This document shows positions 1 to 9,386 of a DNA stretch of 64,000 bases, piece after piece. The stretch spans positions 1 through 64,000 of the forward strand of contig NZ_BAGH01000036.1 in NCBI RefSeq assembly GCF_000308715.1. The letters run 5' to 3'. Numbering within the stretch: position 1 is the stretch's first letter; every line of letters starts with the position of its first letter. Both the position numbers and the translations under genes were made by a program. The notes beneath the pieces were generated by a model. That model ran no database searches. It saw nothing but the letters and a program-made list of their open reading frames with translations, and was not told where the DNA came from. The stretch is from Nocardia tenerifensis NBRC 101015. GTDB taxonomy: Bacteria; Actinomycetota; Actinomycetes; Mycobacteriales; Mycobacteriaceae.

Positions 1-1
1 G

Positions 2-787
2 CTCGATTCTGTCGGTAAACACGCTGTGTTCTATGCACAGGCCCTGGGGGCCGTTCCGCGTGCGCTGACGCACTATCGCACCGAGACCATTCGGCTGATC
101 GCCGAAATCAGCATGGGCAGCGGCGCTTTGGCGGTGATCGGCGGCACCGTGGTGATCGTCGGCTTCCTCACCTTGTTCGCGGGCGGCACCATCGCGGTGC
201 AGGGTTACAGCTCGCTGGGCAATATCGGCGTCGAGGCGCTCACCGGATTCTTCGCGGCGTTCATCAATGTCCGCATCGCGGCGCCGGTGATCTCCGGCAT
301 CGGGCTGGCCGCCACCATCGGGGCCGGCTCGACCGCGCAGCTCGGCGCCATGCGGGTGGCCGAGGAGATCGACGCGCTGGAGTCGATGGCGATCCGGCCG
401 GTGCCGTATCTGGTCGGCACCAGGGTGCTGGCCGGCATGATCGCGATCGTGCCGCTGTACGCCCTCGCGGTGATCGCGTCCTTCCTGGCCAGCCGGTTCG
501 CCACGGTCGTCATCTACGGGCAGTCGGCGGGCGTGTACGACCACTACTTCTCCACCTTCCTGATCCCGAGCGACATCCTGTGGTCGTTCGCCCAGGCGAT
601 CTTCATGGCCCTGGCGGTCATGCTGATCCACACCTATTACGGCTTTCATGCCGCGGGCGGACCAGTCGGGGTCGGCGTCGCGGTCGGCAACGCGGTGCGG
701 GCCTCGCTGGTCGCGGTGGTCACGGTGACCCTGCTGATCTCGCTGGCCATCTACGGCACCTCCGGCAATTTTCATCTTTCCGGGTAG
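2..787 (+). CDS. yrbEB: YrbEB-type permease of the mce operon (5' partial)
   Basis: The reading frame is open from the left edge of the window, so the start lies upstream; the first internal candidate start is GTG 26. It is the MlaE-like permease subunit of an Mce lipid/sterol transporter in the inner membrane. Visible features are several hydrophobic segments and the conserved family core reading GCGxTAQLGAMR-like followed by EEIDALE (here GAGSTAQLGAMRVAEEIDALE split around codons 100-120), which couples the permease to its ATPase. The C-terminal half matches YrbEB rather than YrbEA by its position directly in front of mceA. Stop is 6 bases before the mceA start, so the genes are one transcript. 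Confidence 0.93.
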   Translation, partial: LDSVGKHAVFYAQALGAVPRALTHYRTETIRLIAEISMGSGALAVIGGTVVIVGFLTLFAGGTIAVQGYSSLGNIGVEALTGFFAAFINVRIAAPVISGIGLAATIGAGSTAQLGAMRVAEEIDALESMAIRPVPYLVGTRVLAGMIAIVPLYALAVIASFLASRFATVVIYGQSAGVYDHYFSTFLIPSDILWSFAQAIFMALAVMLIHTYYGFHAAGGPVGVGVAVGNAVRASLVAVVTVTLLISLAIYGTSGNFHLSG

Positions 788-793
788 AGCGAG

Positions 794-1990
794 ATGGCGG
801 ATTCGAAGCAAGTGCGCGCTGCAGTGGGATACAAGCTGGCCGGTGCCGCGATGGTGCTCGCGCTGGTCGCGATCGTCGCCGTCGCGATGGTGATGTTCGT
901 CGGCGGGTTCACCTCGACGGCCACCGTGACGGTCGACGCGCCGCGCAGCGGGCTCGTGCTCGATCCCGACGCCAAGGTGAAGGTGCGCGGGGTGGAGATC
1001 GGCCGGGTGGTCGCGATCGACCAGACCGCAGAGGGCGCGAGCCTGAAGCTGGCGCTGAATCCCGACCAGCTGAAGCTGGTCCCGGCCAACGCGGGCGTGG
1101 ACATCCGCTCCACCACCGTGTTCGGCGCGAAGTACGTGAACTTCACCGTGCCGCAACAACCTTCGTCGGACTCGCTGCGGCCCGGCGCGCGGGTGACCGC
1201 CCAGCACGTGACCGTCGAGTTCAACACGCTGTTCCAGCACCTGTCCGACGTGCTGGCCAAGGTGGAGCCGGAGAAGCTGAACGCGACGCTGTCCGCGCTC
1301 GGCACGGCGCTGCAGGGCCGCGGCGAGAAGCTGGGCGACCTGCTCGCCCGCAGCGACGCCTACCTGCGCGACATCAACCCGTATCTGCCCACCCTGCAAC
1401 AGGATCTGGCCCGCACCGGCGAGGTCACCGACCTGTACGCCGACACCGCTCCCGACCTGTTGCGCACCGTCGGCAACGCCACCGTCACCAGCCAGACGCT
1501 GTCCGAGGAGCGGCAGAGCCTCGACGACATGCTCGCCAACCTGACCGGCCTGGCCGACACCACGGGGTCGGTGCTGCGCGAGAACGAGGGCAACTTCAGC
1601 ACCGCGCTGGATCTGCTGCGGCCGACCACGAGCCTGCTGTTCGAGTACGCCCCGGCGCTCAGCTGCATCATCAACGGCCTCGGCCCGATGCTCCCGCTGG
1701 CCGAGGACGTGTTCGGCGGCAAGCTGCCCGGCATCGGCATGAACACCAACTTCATGTTCGGCGCGCAGCCGTACAAGTACCCGGACGACCTGCCGAAGGT
1801 GAACGCGACCGGCGGGCCGCGCTGCGAGGGCGTGCTGGATCGGGTGCCCGGCAGCCACGCGAACTACGTCGTCACCGACACGAACGAGGGAGCTCCTTAC
1901 GTGCCGAACACGGGTTTCACCAGGCCCAATGAGGCACCGAAGGTGTTCCAGCTGCTGTTCGCCGGGCTGCCGGGGGTGGGCGCGCTGTGA
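794..1990 (+). CDS. mceA: MCE family protein MceA
   Basis: First of six Mce substrate-binding subunits (398 aa) that assemble into a periplasm-spanning lipid conduit. It has one N-terminal membrane segment (about residues 16-38), then the MlaD-like beta domain (about 42-120: text such as RSGLVLDPDAKVKVRGVEIG) and a long helical region, ending in a Cys-containing C-terminal part typical of MceA. ATG lies 6 bases after the yrbE stop. The stop overlaps the GTG start of mceB by four bases (GTGA). Substrate (fatty acids, sterols or other lipids) cannot be told from sequence; which mce locus this is cannot be decided either. Confidence 0.93.
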   Translation: MADSKQVRAAVGYKLAGAAMVLALVAIVAVAMVMFVGGFTSTATVTVDAPRSGLVLDPDAKVKVRGVEIGRVVAIDQTAEGASLKLALNPDQLKLVPANAGVDIRSTTVFGAKYVNFTVPQQPSSDSLRPGARVTAQHVTVEFNTLFQHLSDVLAKVEPEKLNATLSALGTALQGRGEKLGDLLARSDAYLRDINPYLPTLQQDLARTGEVTDLYADTAPDLLRTVGNATVTSQTLSEERQSLDDMLANLTGLADTTGSVLRENEGNFSTALDLLRPTTSLLFEYAPALSCIINGLGPMLPLAEDVFGGKLPGIGMNTNFMFGAQPYKYPDDLPKVNATGGPRCEGVLDRVPGSHANYVVTDTNEGAPYVPNTGFTRPNEAPKVFQLLFAGLPGVGAL

Positions 1991-3009
1991 GGAACACCGC
2001 CACGACCGTCAAGCTGCTCGTCTTCACGCTGGTGATGTCGCTGGTGTTCGCCGGGCTGGTGATCGTGTTCAGCCAGATGCGCTTCGCCAGGGAGTACGGC
2101 TACCACGCCGTGTTCACCAGCTCGTCGGGCATGCTGCCCGGCTCCAAGGTGCGCATCGCCGGCGTGCCGGTCGGCTCGGTCACCTCGGTGAAGGTCGGCA
2201 AGGATCATCTCGCGCACGTCGAGTTCGACGTCGATCGCAAGTACCGGCTGCTCACCAGCACCCGCGCCACCATCCGCTACGAAAACCTGGTCGGTGACCG
2301 GTATTTGGAGCTGCTGGAGGGTCCGGGAACGAACGAGGTGCTGCGCGACGGCGGCACCATCGGCAAGGACAAGACGGCGCCCGCGCTCGACCTGGACATG
2401 CTGCTCGGCGGGTTCCGCCCGCTGCTGCGCGGCCTGGACCCGGCGCAGGTGAACGACCTGACCAACGCGCTGCTGCAGATCTTCCAGGGCCAGGGCGGCA
2501 CCCTGGTCTCCCTGCTGAACAGCGGCGGCTCGTTCGCGAAGACGCTGGCCGACCGCGACGAGCTGATCGGCAGCGTGATCAACAACCTGAACACGGTGTT
2601 GCAGACCATCGATCAGCGCGGCGACCAGTTCGCCACCACGCTCGACGAATTGCAGCGGCTCATCAGCGGTTTGGCCGCCGACCGCGATCCGATCGGCGAC
2701 GCGTTGCCGCGCATCGCGGGCGCCACCCGCGACCTCACCGGGCTGTTGCAGCAGGCTCGGCCGGACCTGCGCTCCACCATCGAGCAGACGGGCCGGCTCG
2801 CCACCAACCTCGACGACGGCTCGGACACCCTGCAGTGGGTGTTCGACAAGCTGCCCGAGACCTACAAGAAGCTGATCCGCATCGGCGCGTACGGCTCGTT
2901 CCTGCAGCTCTACATCTGCGGGACCAATCTGGTCGTCGACGGCCCGAACGGGCAACCGCTGCAAGTGAACCTGCCGGGTAAGCAGACGACCGGAAGGTGT
3001 ACGCCCTGA
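1987..3009 (+). CDS. mceB: MCE family protein MceB
   Basis: Second Mce subunit, 340 aa. GTG start overlaps the mceA stop (GTGA), implying coupled translation. One N-terminal transmembrane helix (about residues 9-30), MlaD domain at about 38-115 (motif SSGMLPGSKVRIAGVPVGSV), then a long alpha-helical stretch expected to form the hydrophobic tunnel. Two cysteines near the C-terminus (one in YICGTNL) may form a disulfide. Stop TGA shares its last base with the ATG of mceC (TGATG). Confidence 0.92.
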   Translation: MRNTATTVKLLVFTLVMSLVFAGLVIVFSQMRFAREYGYHAVFTSSSGMLPGSKVRIAGVPVGSVTSVKVGKDHLAHVEFDVDRKYRLLTSTRATIRYENLVGDRYLELLEGPGTNEVLRDGGTIGKDKTAPALDLDMLLGGFRPLLRGLDPAQVNDLTNALLQIFQGQGGTLVSLLNSGGSFAKTLADRDELIGSVINNLNTVLQTIDQRGDQFATTLDELQRLISGLAADRDPIGDALPRIAGATRDLTGLLQQARPDLRSTIEQTGRLATNLDDGSDTLQWVFDKLPETYKKLIRIGAYGSFLQLYICGTNLVVDGPNGQPLQVNLPGKQTTGRCTP

Positions 3010-4076
3010 TGAACGAGCAGCGATCACGGGCCGTCACCATAGGCATCGTCGGCCTGGTTGTCGCGGTGTGTGTCGCCATGTCGGCCTTGCAGTTCGACCG
3101 GTTGCCCTTCATCCGGGGCGGCGCGAGCTACACCGCGTACTTCGCCGACGCGGGCGGGCTGGTGCCCGGCGATCCGGTCCAGGTGGCCGGCGTGCGGTCC
3201 GGGCGGGTGGACGACGTCCATCTGGACGGCGCCAGGGTGCTCGTCCGGTTCACCCTCGACGAGTCGATCGTGCTGGGCCAGAAGACCTCCGCGGCGATCA
3301 AGACCAATACCGTGCTGGGCCGCAAGTCGCTGGAGCTGACCCCGACCGGCCCCGGCGCGCTGCGGCGGACCGACACGATTCCGTTGGACCGCACCACCTC
3401 TCCGTACTCGCTCAACGACGCGCTCGGCGACCTCGGGCGCACGGTGCAGGGCCTCGACATGGAGCAGGTCGACAAGACCCTCGACACGCTCTCGGCCACC
3501 TTCGCCGACACCCCGGCTCCGCTGCGCGCGGCGCTGGACGGCGTGACGGCGTTGTCGCGCAGCATCAACGCGCGCGACCAGGCCCTGTCCGACCTGCTCG
3601 GCCGGGCGCAGAACGTCACCAAGATCCTGGCCGACCGCAGCAACCAGATCAACGCGCTGCTGCTGGACGGCAACGACCTGCTCGGCGAGCTGGACCGGCG
3701 CCGCGCCGCCATCGGGCAGCTGGTCGTGTACGTGAACGAGGTGGCCAAGCAGCTCTCCGGGCTGGTCGCCGACAACGAGCCGCTGCTGAAACCCGCGCTG
3801 GACAAGCTGAATTCGGTGCTCGGCCTGTTGCAGCGCAACAAGAAGAACCTCGACGACGCGCTCGACGGCCTCGGGCCCTACGCCGCAGCGCTCGGTGAGC
3901 AGGTCGGCAACGGGCCGTGGTTCAACGCCTATGTCGTCAACGCGACGAGCACCGAGCTCCAGCCGCTGGTCGACGCGCTGGTGTGGCCGGAGCACCTGCC
4001 CGAGGACCTGCGCAATATCTTCACCAACCCGGCACCGCCGTCGATCGGGCCCGCACTCCAGGAGCCACCGCGATGA
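3009..4076 (+). CDS. mceC: MCE family protein MceC
   Basis: Third Mce subunit, 355 aa from ATG 3009. A GTG 12 bases upstream is in frame, but the ATG that overlaps the mceB stop fits the coupling seen in the whole operon and is preferred. N-terminal transmembrane helix at about 11-31, MlaD domain (DAGGLVPGDPVQVAGVRSG), helical region, then a Pro-rich tail (NPAPPSIGPALQEPPR). Stop overlaps the mceD ATG (ATGA). Confidence 0.92.
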   Translation: MNEQRSRAVTIGIVGLVVAVCVAMSALQFDRLPFIRGGASYTAYFADAGGLVPGDPVQVAGVRSGRVDDVHLDGARVLVRFTLDESIVLGQKTSAAIKTNTVLGRKSLELTPTGPGALRRTDTIPLDRTTSPYSLNDALGDLGRTVQGLDMEQVDKTLDTLSATFADTPAPLRAALDGVTALSRSINARDQALSDLLGRAQNVTKILADRSNQINALLLDGNDLLGELDRRRAAIGQLVVYVNEVAKQLSGLVADNEPLLKPALDKLNSVLGLLQRNKKNLDDALDGLGPYAAALGEQVGNGPWFNAYVVNATSTELQPLVDALVWPEHLPEDLRNIFTNPAPPSIGPALQEPPR

Positions 4077-5329
4077 ACATGCTGGACAGAGCCCGCAAAC
4101 TGCCGCGCTGGGCGCTGGCGGTAGCCGGAGTGCTGGTCGCCGCGTTCGTACTGGCCGGGGTGTACAGCGGCGTGACCAAGATCGGGAAGACCACGATCAC
4201 GGCCTATTTCCCGTCGACCTCCGGTCTGTACCAGGGCGACGAGGTCCGGGTGCTCGGCGTGCACGTCGGGCGCATCGACTCGATCGAGCCGGGCAAGGAG
4301 CGGGTGAAGGTCGAGATGACCATCGACCGCGGCATCGACCTCCCGGCCGACGCGCGCGCGGTGATCATCTCGCCGTCGCTGGTCTCGGCGCGGTTCATCC
4401 AGCTCGCGCCCGCCTACGTCAGCGGCCCGAAAATGCGCGACGGGGCGGAGATTCCGCTGGAGCGCACGGCCGTGCCGGTGGAGTGGGACGACATCAAGGC
4501 CGAACTGTCCAAGCTGGCAACGACTTTGGGGCCGGTGGGGGACGACACCCAGGGCTCGTTCGGTCGTTTCGTGAACACCGCCGCCGACAATATGGACGGC
4601 AACGGGCAGAAGCTGCGCGACACGTTGCGCGAGCTGTCCGCCACGCTGAACACGCTGTCCGACGGCCGAACCGACCTCTTCGGCACGGTGCGCAATCTGC
4701 AGAAGTTCGTCAAGGTGCTCTCGGCGAGCAACGAGCAGATCGTGCAGTTCGGCGGCCGGCTCGCGTCGGTGTCCTCGGTGCTGGCCGGCACGTCTGCGGA
4801 ACTCGGTGCGGGACTGGACAATCTGGATACCGCGCTCGGCGACGTGAAGCGCTTCCTCGACGGCAGCGGCGCCGAACTCACCGAGGGCGTGCAGCGGCTG
4901 GCCGCGGTCACCCAGCAGCTCGTGGACAAGCGCCCCGAACTGGAGCGCGTGTTGCACTCCGGCCCGACGGCGCTGGTGAACTTCTACCAGATCTACAAGC
5001 CCGCCCAGGGCACGCTCTCCGGCGCGGTCTCGCTCAACAACACCGCCGACCCGCTCAGCTTCCTGTGCGGCTCGGTGCGGGCGCTCGAGACCAACGACTC
5101 GGATCGCTCCGCCGACCTGTGCGCGCAGTACCTCGCGCCCGTGATCAGTTCGCTCGCCATGAATTACGCGCCGATCATGCTGAACCCCGCCACCGGCGTG
5201 CACGCGTTCCCGAACCAGATCGAGTACAGCCCGCCGAGCCTGGCCGACCGGGCGCCCGCGCCGGGCCCGCCGCCGATCACCGTGCCGAACGGCGTTGCCG
5301 GGCTGGCTATCCCAGGAGGAGGACGATGA
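4073..5329 (+). CDS. mceD: MCE family protein MceD
   Basis: Fourth Mce subunit, 418 aa. The frame is open further upstream, inside mceC, but ATG 4073 (MNMLDRARKLPRW) overlaps the mceC stop and precedes the expected membrane helix (about residues 12-33), so it is chosen. MlaD domain follows (STSGLYQGDEVRVLGVHVG), then a helical tunnel region and a Cys/Pro-rich C-terminal part. The last codons contain AGGAGGA, the ribosome binding site for mceE. Confidence 0.92.
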   Translation: MNMLDRARKLPRWALAVAGVLVAAFVLAGVYSGVTKIGKTTITAYFPSTSGLYQGDEVRVLGVHVGRIDSIEPGKERVKVEMTIDRGIDLPADARAVIISPSLVSARFIQLAPAYVSGPKMRDGAEIPLERTAVPVEWDDIKAELSKLATTLGPVGDDTQGSFGRFVNTAADNMDGNGQKLRDTLRELSATLNTLSDGRTDLFGTVRNLQKFVKVLSASNEQIVQFGGRLASVSSVLAGTSAELGAGLDNLDTALGDVKRFLDGSGAELTEGVQRLAAVTQQLVDKRPELERVLHSGPTALVNFYQIYKPAQGTLSGAVSLNNTADPLSFLCGSVRALETNDSDRSADLCAQYLAPVISSLAMNYAPIMLNPATGVHAFPNQIEYSPPSLADRAPAPGPPPITVPNGVAGLAIPGGGR

Positions 5330-6570
5330 AGCGCCCTCGCAGGATGGCCGTGCTGGTGCTGGGACTCGCGGTGGCACTAGGGATTTCGGGCTGTGAGTGG
5401 GACGGGCTGAACTCGCTGCCCATGCCGGGCACCGAGGGCACCATGGACGGTGCCTACCAGGTGCGCATCCAGATGCCGAATGTGACCACGCTGACCAGGA
5501 ATTCGCCGGTCCGCGTCGACGACGTCACCGTCGGCTCGGTGTCGGACATCGAGGTGGAGGGCTGGCACGCGCTGGTCACCGTGACGCTCAATCCGAGTGT
5601 GCGGCTGCCCGCCAACGCCGTCGCCAAGATCGGGCAGACCAGTCTGCTCGGCAGCAATCACATCGAGCTGGCCGCGCCGAGCGACATCGCGCCGCAGGGG
5701 CAGTTGAAGGGCGGGGATCTGATCCCGCTCGAACGGGCCGGGGCCTATCCGACGACGGAGCAGGTGCTGTCCTCGCTGTCGGTGGTGCTCAACGGCGGCG
5801 GCATCTCCCAGCTGGAAACCATTACGCGGGAATTGAACTCGGCGCTCACCGGGCGGGAGAACGACATCCGCGACCTGCTGCCGCAGCTCAACGAGCTGAC
5901 CACCAACCTGGACCGTCAGCGCGACGACATCATCGCGGCGATGAGCGGGCTCGACCGGCTCGGCGGCCAGTTCGCGAACCAGCGCGACGTGGTCGCGGCG
6001 GCCATCGAGCGGATCCACCCCGCGCTCACCGTGCTCGCCGACCGCACGAAGAACATCACCGCGACGATCAACGCGCTCGGTGACCTCAGCGACGTCACGG
6101 ATCGGCTCATCGCCAGCAGCGGCGACAATTTGAAGGCGAACCTGCGCAGCCTCGCGCCGGTGCTGCAGACGCTGGCCGACACGGGGAGCAACCTCATCGA
6201 GGCGATGAAGATCGTGCCGACCTTCCCGTTCCCGATGAAGAACCTCGACAAAGCGATCATGGGCGACTACCTGAATCTCTTCATCACGGTCGACCTGACC
6301 GGGAAGCGCCTGGACAGCAACTGGCTCACCGGCACTCCGCTCGGCGGCCGGTTCGGCGGCGTCGAGGGCGTGGTCGGCAGTTTCGCGCCCGACACCGCGA
6401 CCCAGAGCGGCAACCCGGCGACCGGACCGCTGCAACCGGGGCCTGCCGCAGGTACGCAGCCCGCGCCGGCCATCCCCGGCCTGCCGCCGATTCCCGGCCT
6501 GCCCGCCATTCCCGGGCTGACCGTGCCGTTGCCCGGAAACACTGCGCCACAAGGGGGTCCGGGCCGATGA
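5326..6570 (+). CDS. mceE: MCE family lipoprotein MceE (LprK-like)
   Basis: Fifth subunit, 414 aa, the lipoprotein member. ATG 5326 overlaps the mceD stop and has AGGAGGA 6 bases upstream. A type II signal peptide is visible: MKRPRRM, a hydrophobic core, and a lipobox ending at Cys23 (GISGCEW). MlaD domain at about 45-125, helical region, then a low-complexity Pro/Gly tail with IPGLPPIPGLPAIPGL repeats, probably surface exposed. It should anchor the complex in the membrane by diacylglycerol. Stop overlaps the mceF start. Confidence 0.93.
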   Translation: MKRPRRMAVLVLGLAVALGISGCEWDGLNSLPMPGTEGTMDGAYQVRIQMPNVTTLTRNSPVRVDDVTVGSVSDIEVEGWHALVTVTLNPSVRLPANAVAKIGQTSLLGSNHIELAAPSDIAPQGQLKGGDLIPLERAGAYPTTEQVLSSLSVVLNGGGISQLETITRELNSALTGRENDIRDLLPQLNELTTNLDRQRDDIIAAMSGLDRLGGQFANQRDVVAAAIERIHPALTVLADRTKNITATINALGDLSDVTDRLIASSGDNLKANLRSLAPVLQTLADTGSNLIEAMKIVPTFPFPMKNLDKAIMGDYLNLFITVDLTGKRLDSNWLTGTPLGGRFGGVEGVVGSFAPDTATQSGNPATGPLQPGPAAGTQPAPAIPGLPPIPGLPAIPGLTVPLPGNTAPQGGPGR

Positions 6571-7994
6571 TGCTCACTCGATTCGTCCGCATCCAGCTGT
6601 CGATCTTCGCCGTGCTGACGGTGATCGGCCTGGTGGTGATGGGCGGGGTGTATGTGAAGGTGCCCGCGATGCTCGGCATCGGCCGCTACGACGTCACGGT
6701 GCAGCTCGAGGCGACCGGCGGGCTGTACCCGACCGCCAACGTCGCCTACCGGGGTACGAATATCGGTGTGGTGCGCGATGTTCGGCTCACCGCCAGTGGG
6801 GTCGAGGCCGAGCTGTCCATCGACAGCGACTACAAGGTGCCCTCGGATGTGCACGCGTGGGTGCGCAGCGTCTCGGCGGTGGGTGAGCAGTACGTCGATT
6901 TGATCCCCGCTGATCATCCGGCTGGCGGAAATCTGTCCGACGGCGCGGTGATTCCTGTGGGGCGCACCAAGCTTCCGCAGGATGTCGGCGCGCTGCTCGA
7001 TCAATCCGATCGGCTGTTGTCCAGCGTCGCCGACACCCGGCTGCGGCAGGTGATCGACGAGGCGTTCCAGGCGTTCAACGGCGCAGGCCCGGATCTGCAG
7101 CGGTTCATCGACTCCGCGTCCCTGCTGGTGCAGGAGGCGCAGAACAGCGCGGAACCGACCAAGAAGCTGCTCGACCAGATCGGGCCGCTGCTGGACACCC
7201 AGACGCAGTCCGACGCGGCTATTCGTTCGTGGACCAAGGACCTGGCCACGGTGACCGATCAGCTGCGCGGGCACAATCCGTCGCTGCGTAACGTGCTGCG
7301 CGACGGGCCTTCCGCGATGCAGCGGGTCAGCGCGCAGTTCGAATCCCTGCGGCCGACGCTGCCGCTGCTGCTGGCGAATCTGGTCAGCGTCGGACAGGTC
7401 GGCGTTACGTACCACGCTGGGCTGGAACAACTTCTGGTGGTTTTCCCGCCGCTAATCGCGGCGCTGAAGACGATCATCCGCGGCCCCGCCGAGTACGGCG
7501 CCATGGTCGACTTCATGGTGGTGTTGAACGACCCGCCCGCCTGTACGACCGGGTTCCTGCCGCCCAACGAGCGGCGCTCGCCGAGCGAACTGGACTCGGT
7601 GACCTCGCCGCCCGGCCTGTACTGCAAGGTGCCGCAGGACTCGCCCGTCGAGGTGCGCGGCATCCGCAACACGCCGTGCGCCGAGTTCCCCGGCGTGCGT
7701 GCGCCGACCCCCGAGCTCTGCCGGACCGGGTACGTCCCGGAGGGCGACAACCCCGCGTTCGGCCCGCCGCGACCGGTGGCGCCCGCGTCCGCGCCCGCCG
7801 CGCCTGCGGCGACACAGGTGGCACCCGCCGCGTACGGCACCGGCACGCCCGCTGCCGCGAGATCCTATGATCCGTCCACCGGCCAGTACATCGGCCCGGA
7901 CGGCCGCACCTACCGACAGGGCGATATCGGACCGGGCGGTTCGGGCACGGTACCGTCGAGCTGGCAGGCGATGCTCGAGGAGCAGCAACGATGA
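6567..7994 (+). CDS. mceF: MCE family protein MceF
   Basis: Sixth subunit, 475 aa; two consecutive ATG codons at 6567 and 6570, the first overlapping the mceE stop. N-terminal transmembrane helix (about 9-30), MlaD domain (ATGGLYPTANVAYRGTNIG), helical region, and a long C-terminal extension rich in Pro/Ala with several cysteines (PACTTGF, YCKVPQD, TPCAEFP, ELCRTG). The extension ends in a YDPSTGQYIGPDGRTY-type motif that is common in actinobacterial MceF proteins. Stop overlaps the next gene. Confidence 0.92.
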   Translation: MMLTRFVRIQLSIFAVLTVIGLVVMGGVYVKVPAMLGIGRYDVTVQLEATGGLYPTANVAYRGTNIGVVRDVRLTASGVEAELSIDSDYKVPSDVHAWVRSVSAVGEQYVDLIPADHPAGGNLSDGAVIPVGRTKLPQDVGALLDQSDRLLSSVADTRLRQVIDEAFQAFNGAGPDLQRFIDSASLLVQEAQNSAEPTKKLLDQIGPLLDTQTQSDAAIRSWTKDLATVTDQLRGHNPSLRNVLRDGPSAMQRVSAQFESLRPTLPLLLANLVSVGQVGVTYHAGLEQLLVVFPPLIAALKTIIRGPAEYGAMVDFMVVLNDPPACTTGFLPPNERRSPSELDSVTSPPGLYCKVPQDSPVEVRGIRNTPCAEFPGVRAPTPELCRTGYVPEGDNPAFGPPRPVAPASAPAAPAATQVAPAAYGTGTPAAARSYDPSTGQYIGPDGRTYRQGDIGPGGSGTVPSSWQAMLEEQQR

Positions 7995-8881
7995 GTGATG
8001 ACAACGCAGATCAGCGACGCACGCGGCGGCGTGCGGTGCGCTCGGTCGGTCCGCCGGTCGAGGAGACGGCGAGCTCGGCGGTGACTTCGGTTCCGGCCGC
8101 GGACGCGGGGAAGGCGCCCGCCGCCGAGCCAGGCAAGCCGGCGGCCGCATCGAGTGGAAGCGCAGGCCCCGCGGCCGATGTGCACAGCCATCCGGCCGCC
8201 GCGGACGCGCCGACGGACGCTGCTGTCATCGAGTCGGATACCGCTCAGGCCGAGCAGGATGCCCGTGACACCGCAGGTGTCGACGTAGTGGACACCGCCG
8301 GTGCCGAGGTAGCCGATCGCGTGGACGGCGAACCCGTCGAGCTCGGCAAGTCCTCCACCGACGTGTCGGGCGATGACAAGCCGAAGACGCGCAGCGGTTC
8401 CAGGCGCATGACCACCCTGGCCGCAGCCGCGGTCCTGGTGGTCGCCCTGCTGGTCGCCGGCGCGCTGGCCACCGTGGTGCAGGCCCACTCGATCGACACC
8501 CGCGACGCGCGCCGCGCCGAGTACGTGCAGACCGCCCGTCAGGCCATCCTGAACCTGACCACCATCCGCGCCGACTCCGCCAAGGAAGACATCGACCGGA
8601 TCCTCGAGCTGGCCTCCGGCCAGTTCAAGAACGAGTTCGACGGCCGGGTCGACCCCTTCATGAACATCGTGCAGCAGGCCAAGGTCGTCTCCAACGGCGA
8701 GATCGTGGAGGCCGCGGTGGAGAGCGACGACGACAACTCCGCGAAGGTGCTGGTGGCGGCCAAGCAGACGCTGACCAACGCCGGGCAGGAGGGGCCGCAG
8801 ACGCGGTTCTACCGCTTCCGGGTGACCGTGAGCGAGGGCGACTCCGGCCTGACCGTATCCAAAGTGGAGTTCGTGGCATGA
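7991..8881 (+). CDS. Mce-associated membrane protein (Mas), first copy
   Basis: 296-aa protein overlapping the mceF stop by four bases. Long disordered, Ala/Asp/Pro-rich cytoplasmic N-terminus (about 1-138), one transmembrane helix (about 140-162), then a compact extracytoplasmic alpha/beta domain of about 130 residues of the kind found in Mce-associated proteins (SnoaL/NTF2-like). These proteins are known to stabilise Mce complexes; the role here is inferred from position. The stop overlaps the next gene. Confidence 0.87.
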   Translation: MSDDNADQRRTRRRAVRSVGPPVEETASSAVTSVPAADAGKAPAAEPGKPAAASSGSAGPAADVHSHPAAADAPTDAAVIESDTAQAEQDARDTAGVDVVDTAGAEVADRVDGEPVELGKSSTDVSGDDKPKTRSGSRRMTTLAAAAVLVVALLVAGALATVVQAHSIDTRDARRAEYVQTARQAILNLTTIRADSAKEDIDRILELASGQFKNEFDGRVDPFMNIVQQAKVVSNGEIVEAAVESDDDNSAKVLVAAKQTLTNAGQEGPQTRFYRFRVTVSEGDSGLTVSKVEFVA

Positions 8882-9363
8882 CGACGCGCGGCAAGATCTT
8901 CCTGGCGGCGCTGAGTGTCGTCGCCCTCGCGGCGCTGATCACGCTGGGCGTGAACGGCTTACGGATCTGGAATGACCAGCAGGCCGAGCAGGCGCGCAAA
9001 GACGCGCTGACCGCCGCCGACCGCACGGTTACGGCCATGTTCACCTACGACTATCAGACGGTCGACCGGGAACTGCCCAAGGCGGCCGACAATCTCTCGC
9101 CGAAGTTCCGCGACGACTACCTGAAGTTGATCACCCAGGCCATTGCCCCGGGCGCGAAGGACAAGCAGCTGTCGGTCAAGGCGACCACTCAGGCGGCCGG
9201 CGTGGTCTCCGCCGACAAGTCCCACGTCGAGGTGCTGCTGTTCCTGAATCAGGTGACCACCAGCAAGGATTCGCCGCAGGGCACGACCACCGGCAGCCGG
9301 GTTCGCGCCTCGGTGGAGAAGGACGGCGATCGCTGGCTGGTCGACCAGGTCACGCCGGTCTGA
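8878..9363 (+). CDS. Mce-associated membrane protein (Mas), second copy
   Basis: 161-aa protein, ATG overlapping the preceding stop. Short cytoplasmic start, one transmembrane helix (about residues 8-26), then an extracytoplasmic domain like that of the upstream neighbour (ALTAADRTVTAMFTYDYQT ... WLVDQVTPV). It lacks the long disordered N-terminus of the first copy. Last gene of the mce operon: the next gene is convergent, 23 bases away, and I see no strong hairpin between them. Confidence 0.87.
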   Translation: MTTRGKIFLAALSVVALAALITLGVNGLRIWNDQQAEQARKDALTAADRTVTAMFTYDYQTVDRELPKAADNLSPKFRDDYLKLITQAIAPGAKDKQLSVKATTQAAGVVSADKSHVEVLLFLNQVTTSKDSPQGTTTGSRVRASVEKDGDRWLVDQVTPV

Positions 9364-9386
9364 CCGAAGTCGTTGTGCGGCAAAGG

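Noticed and set aside
580..1932. 450-codon open frame across the mceA region
   Set aside because: Arg/Gly-rich shadow of yrbEB and mceA in another frame; mceA has clear family motifs.
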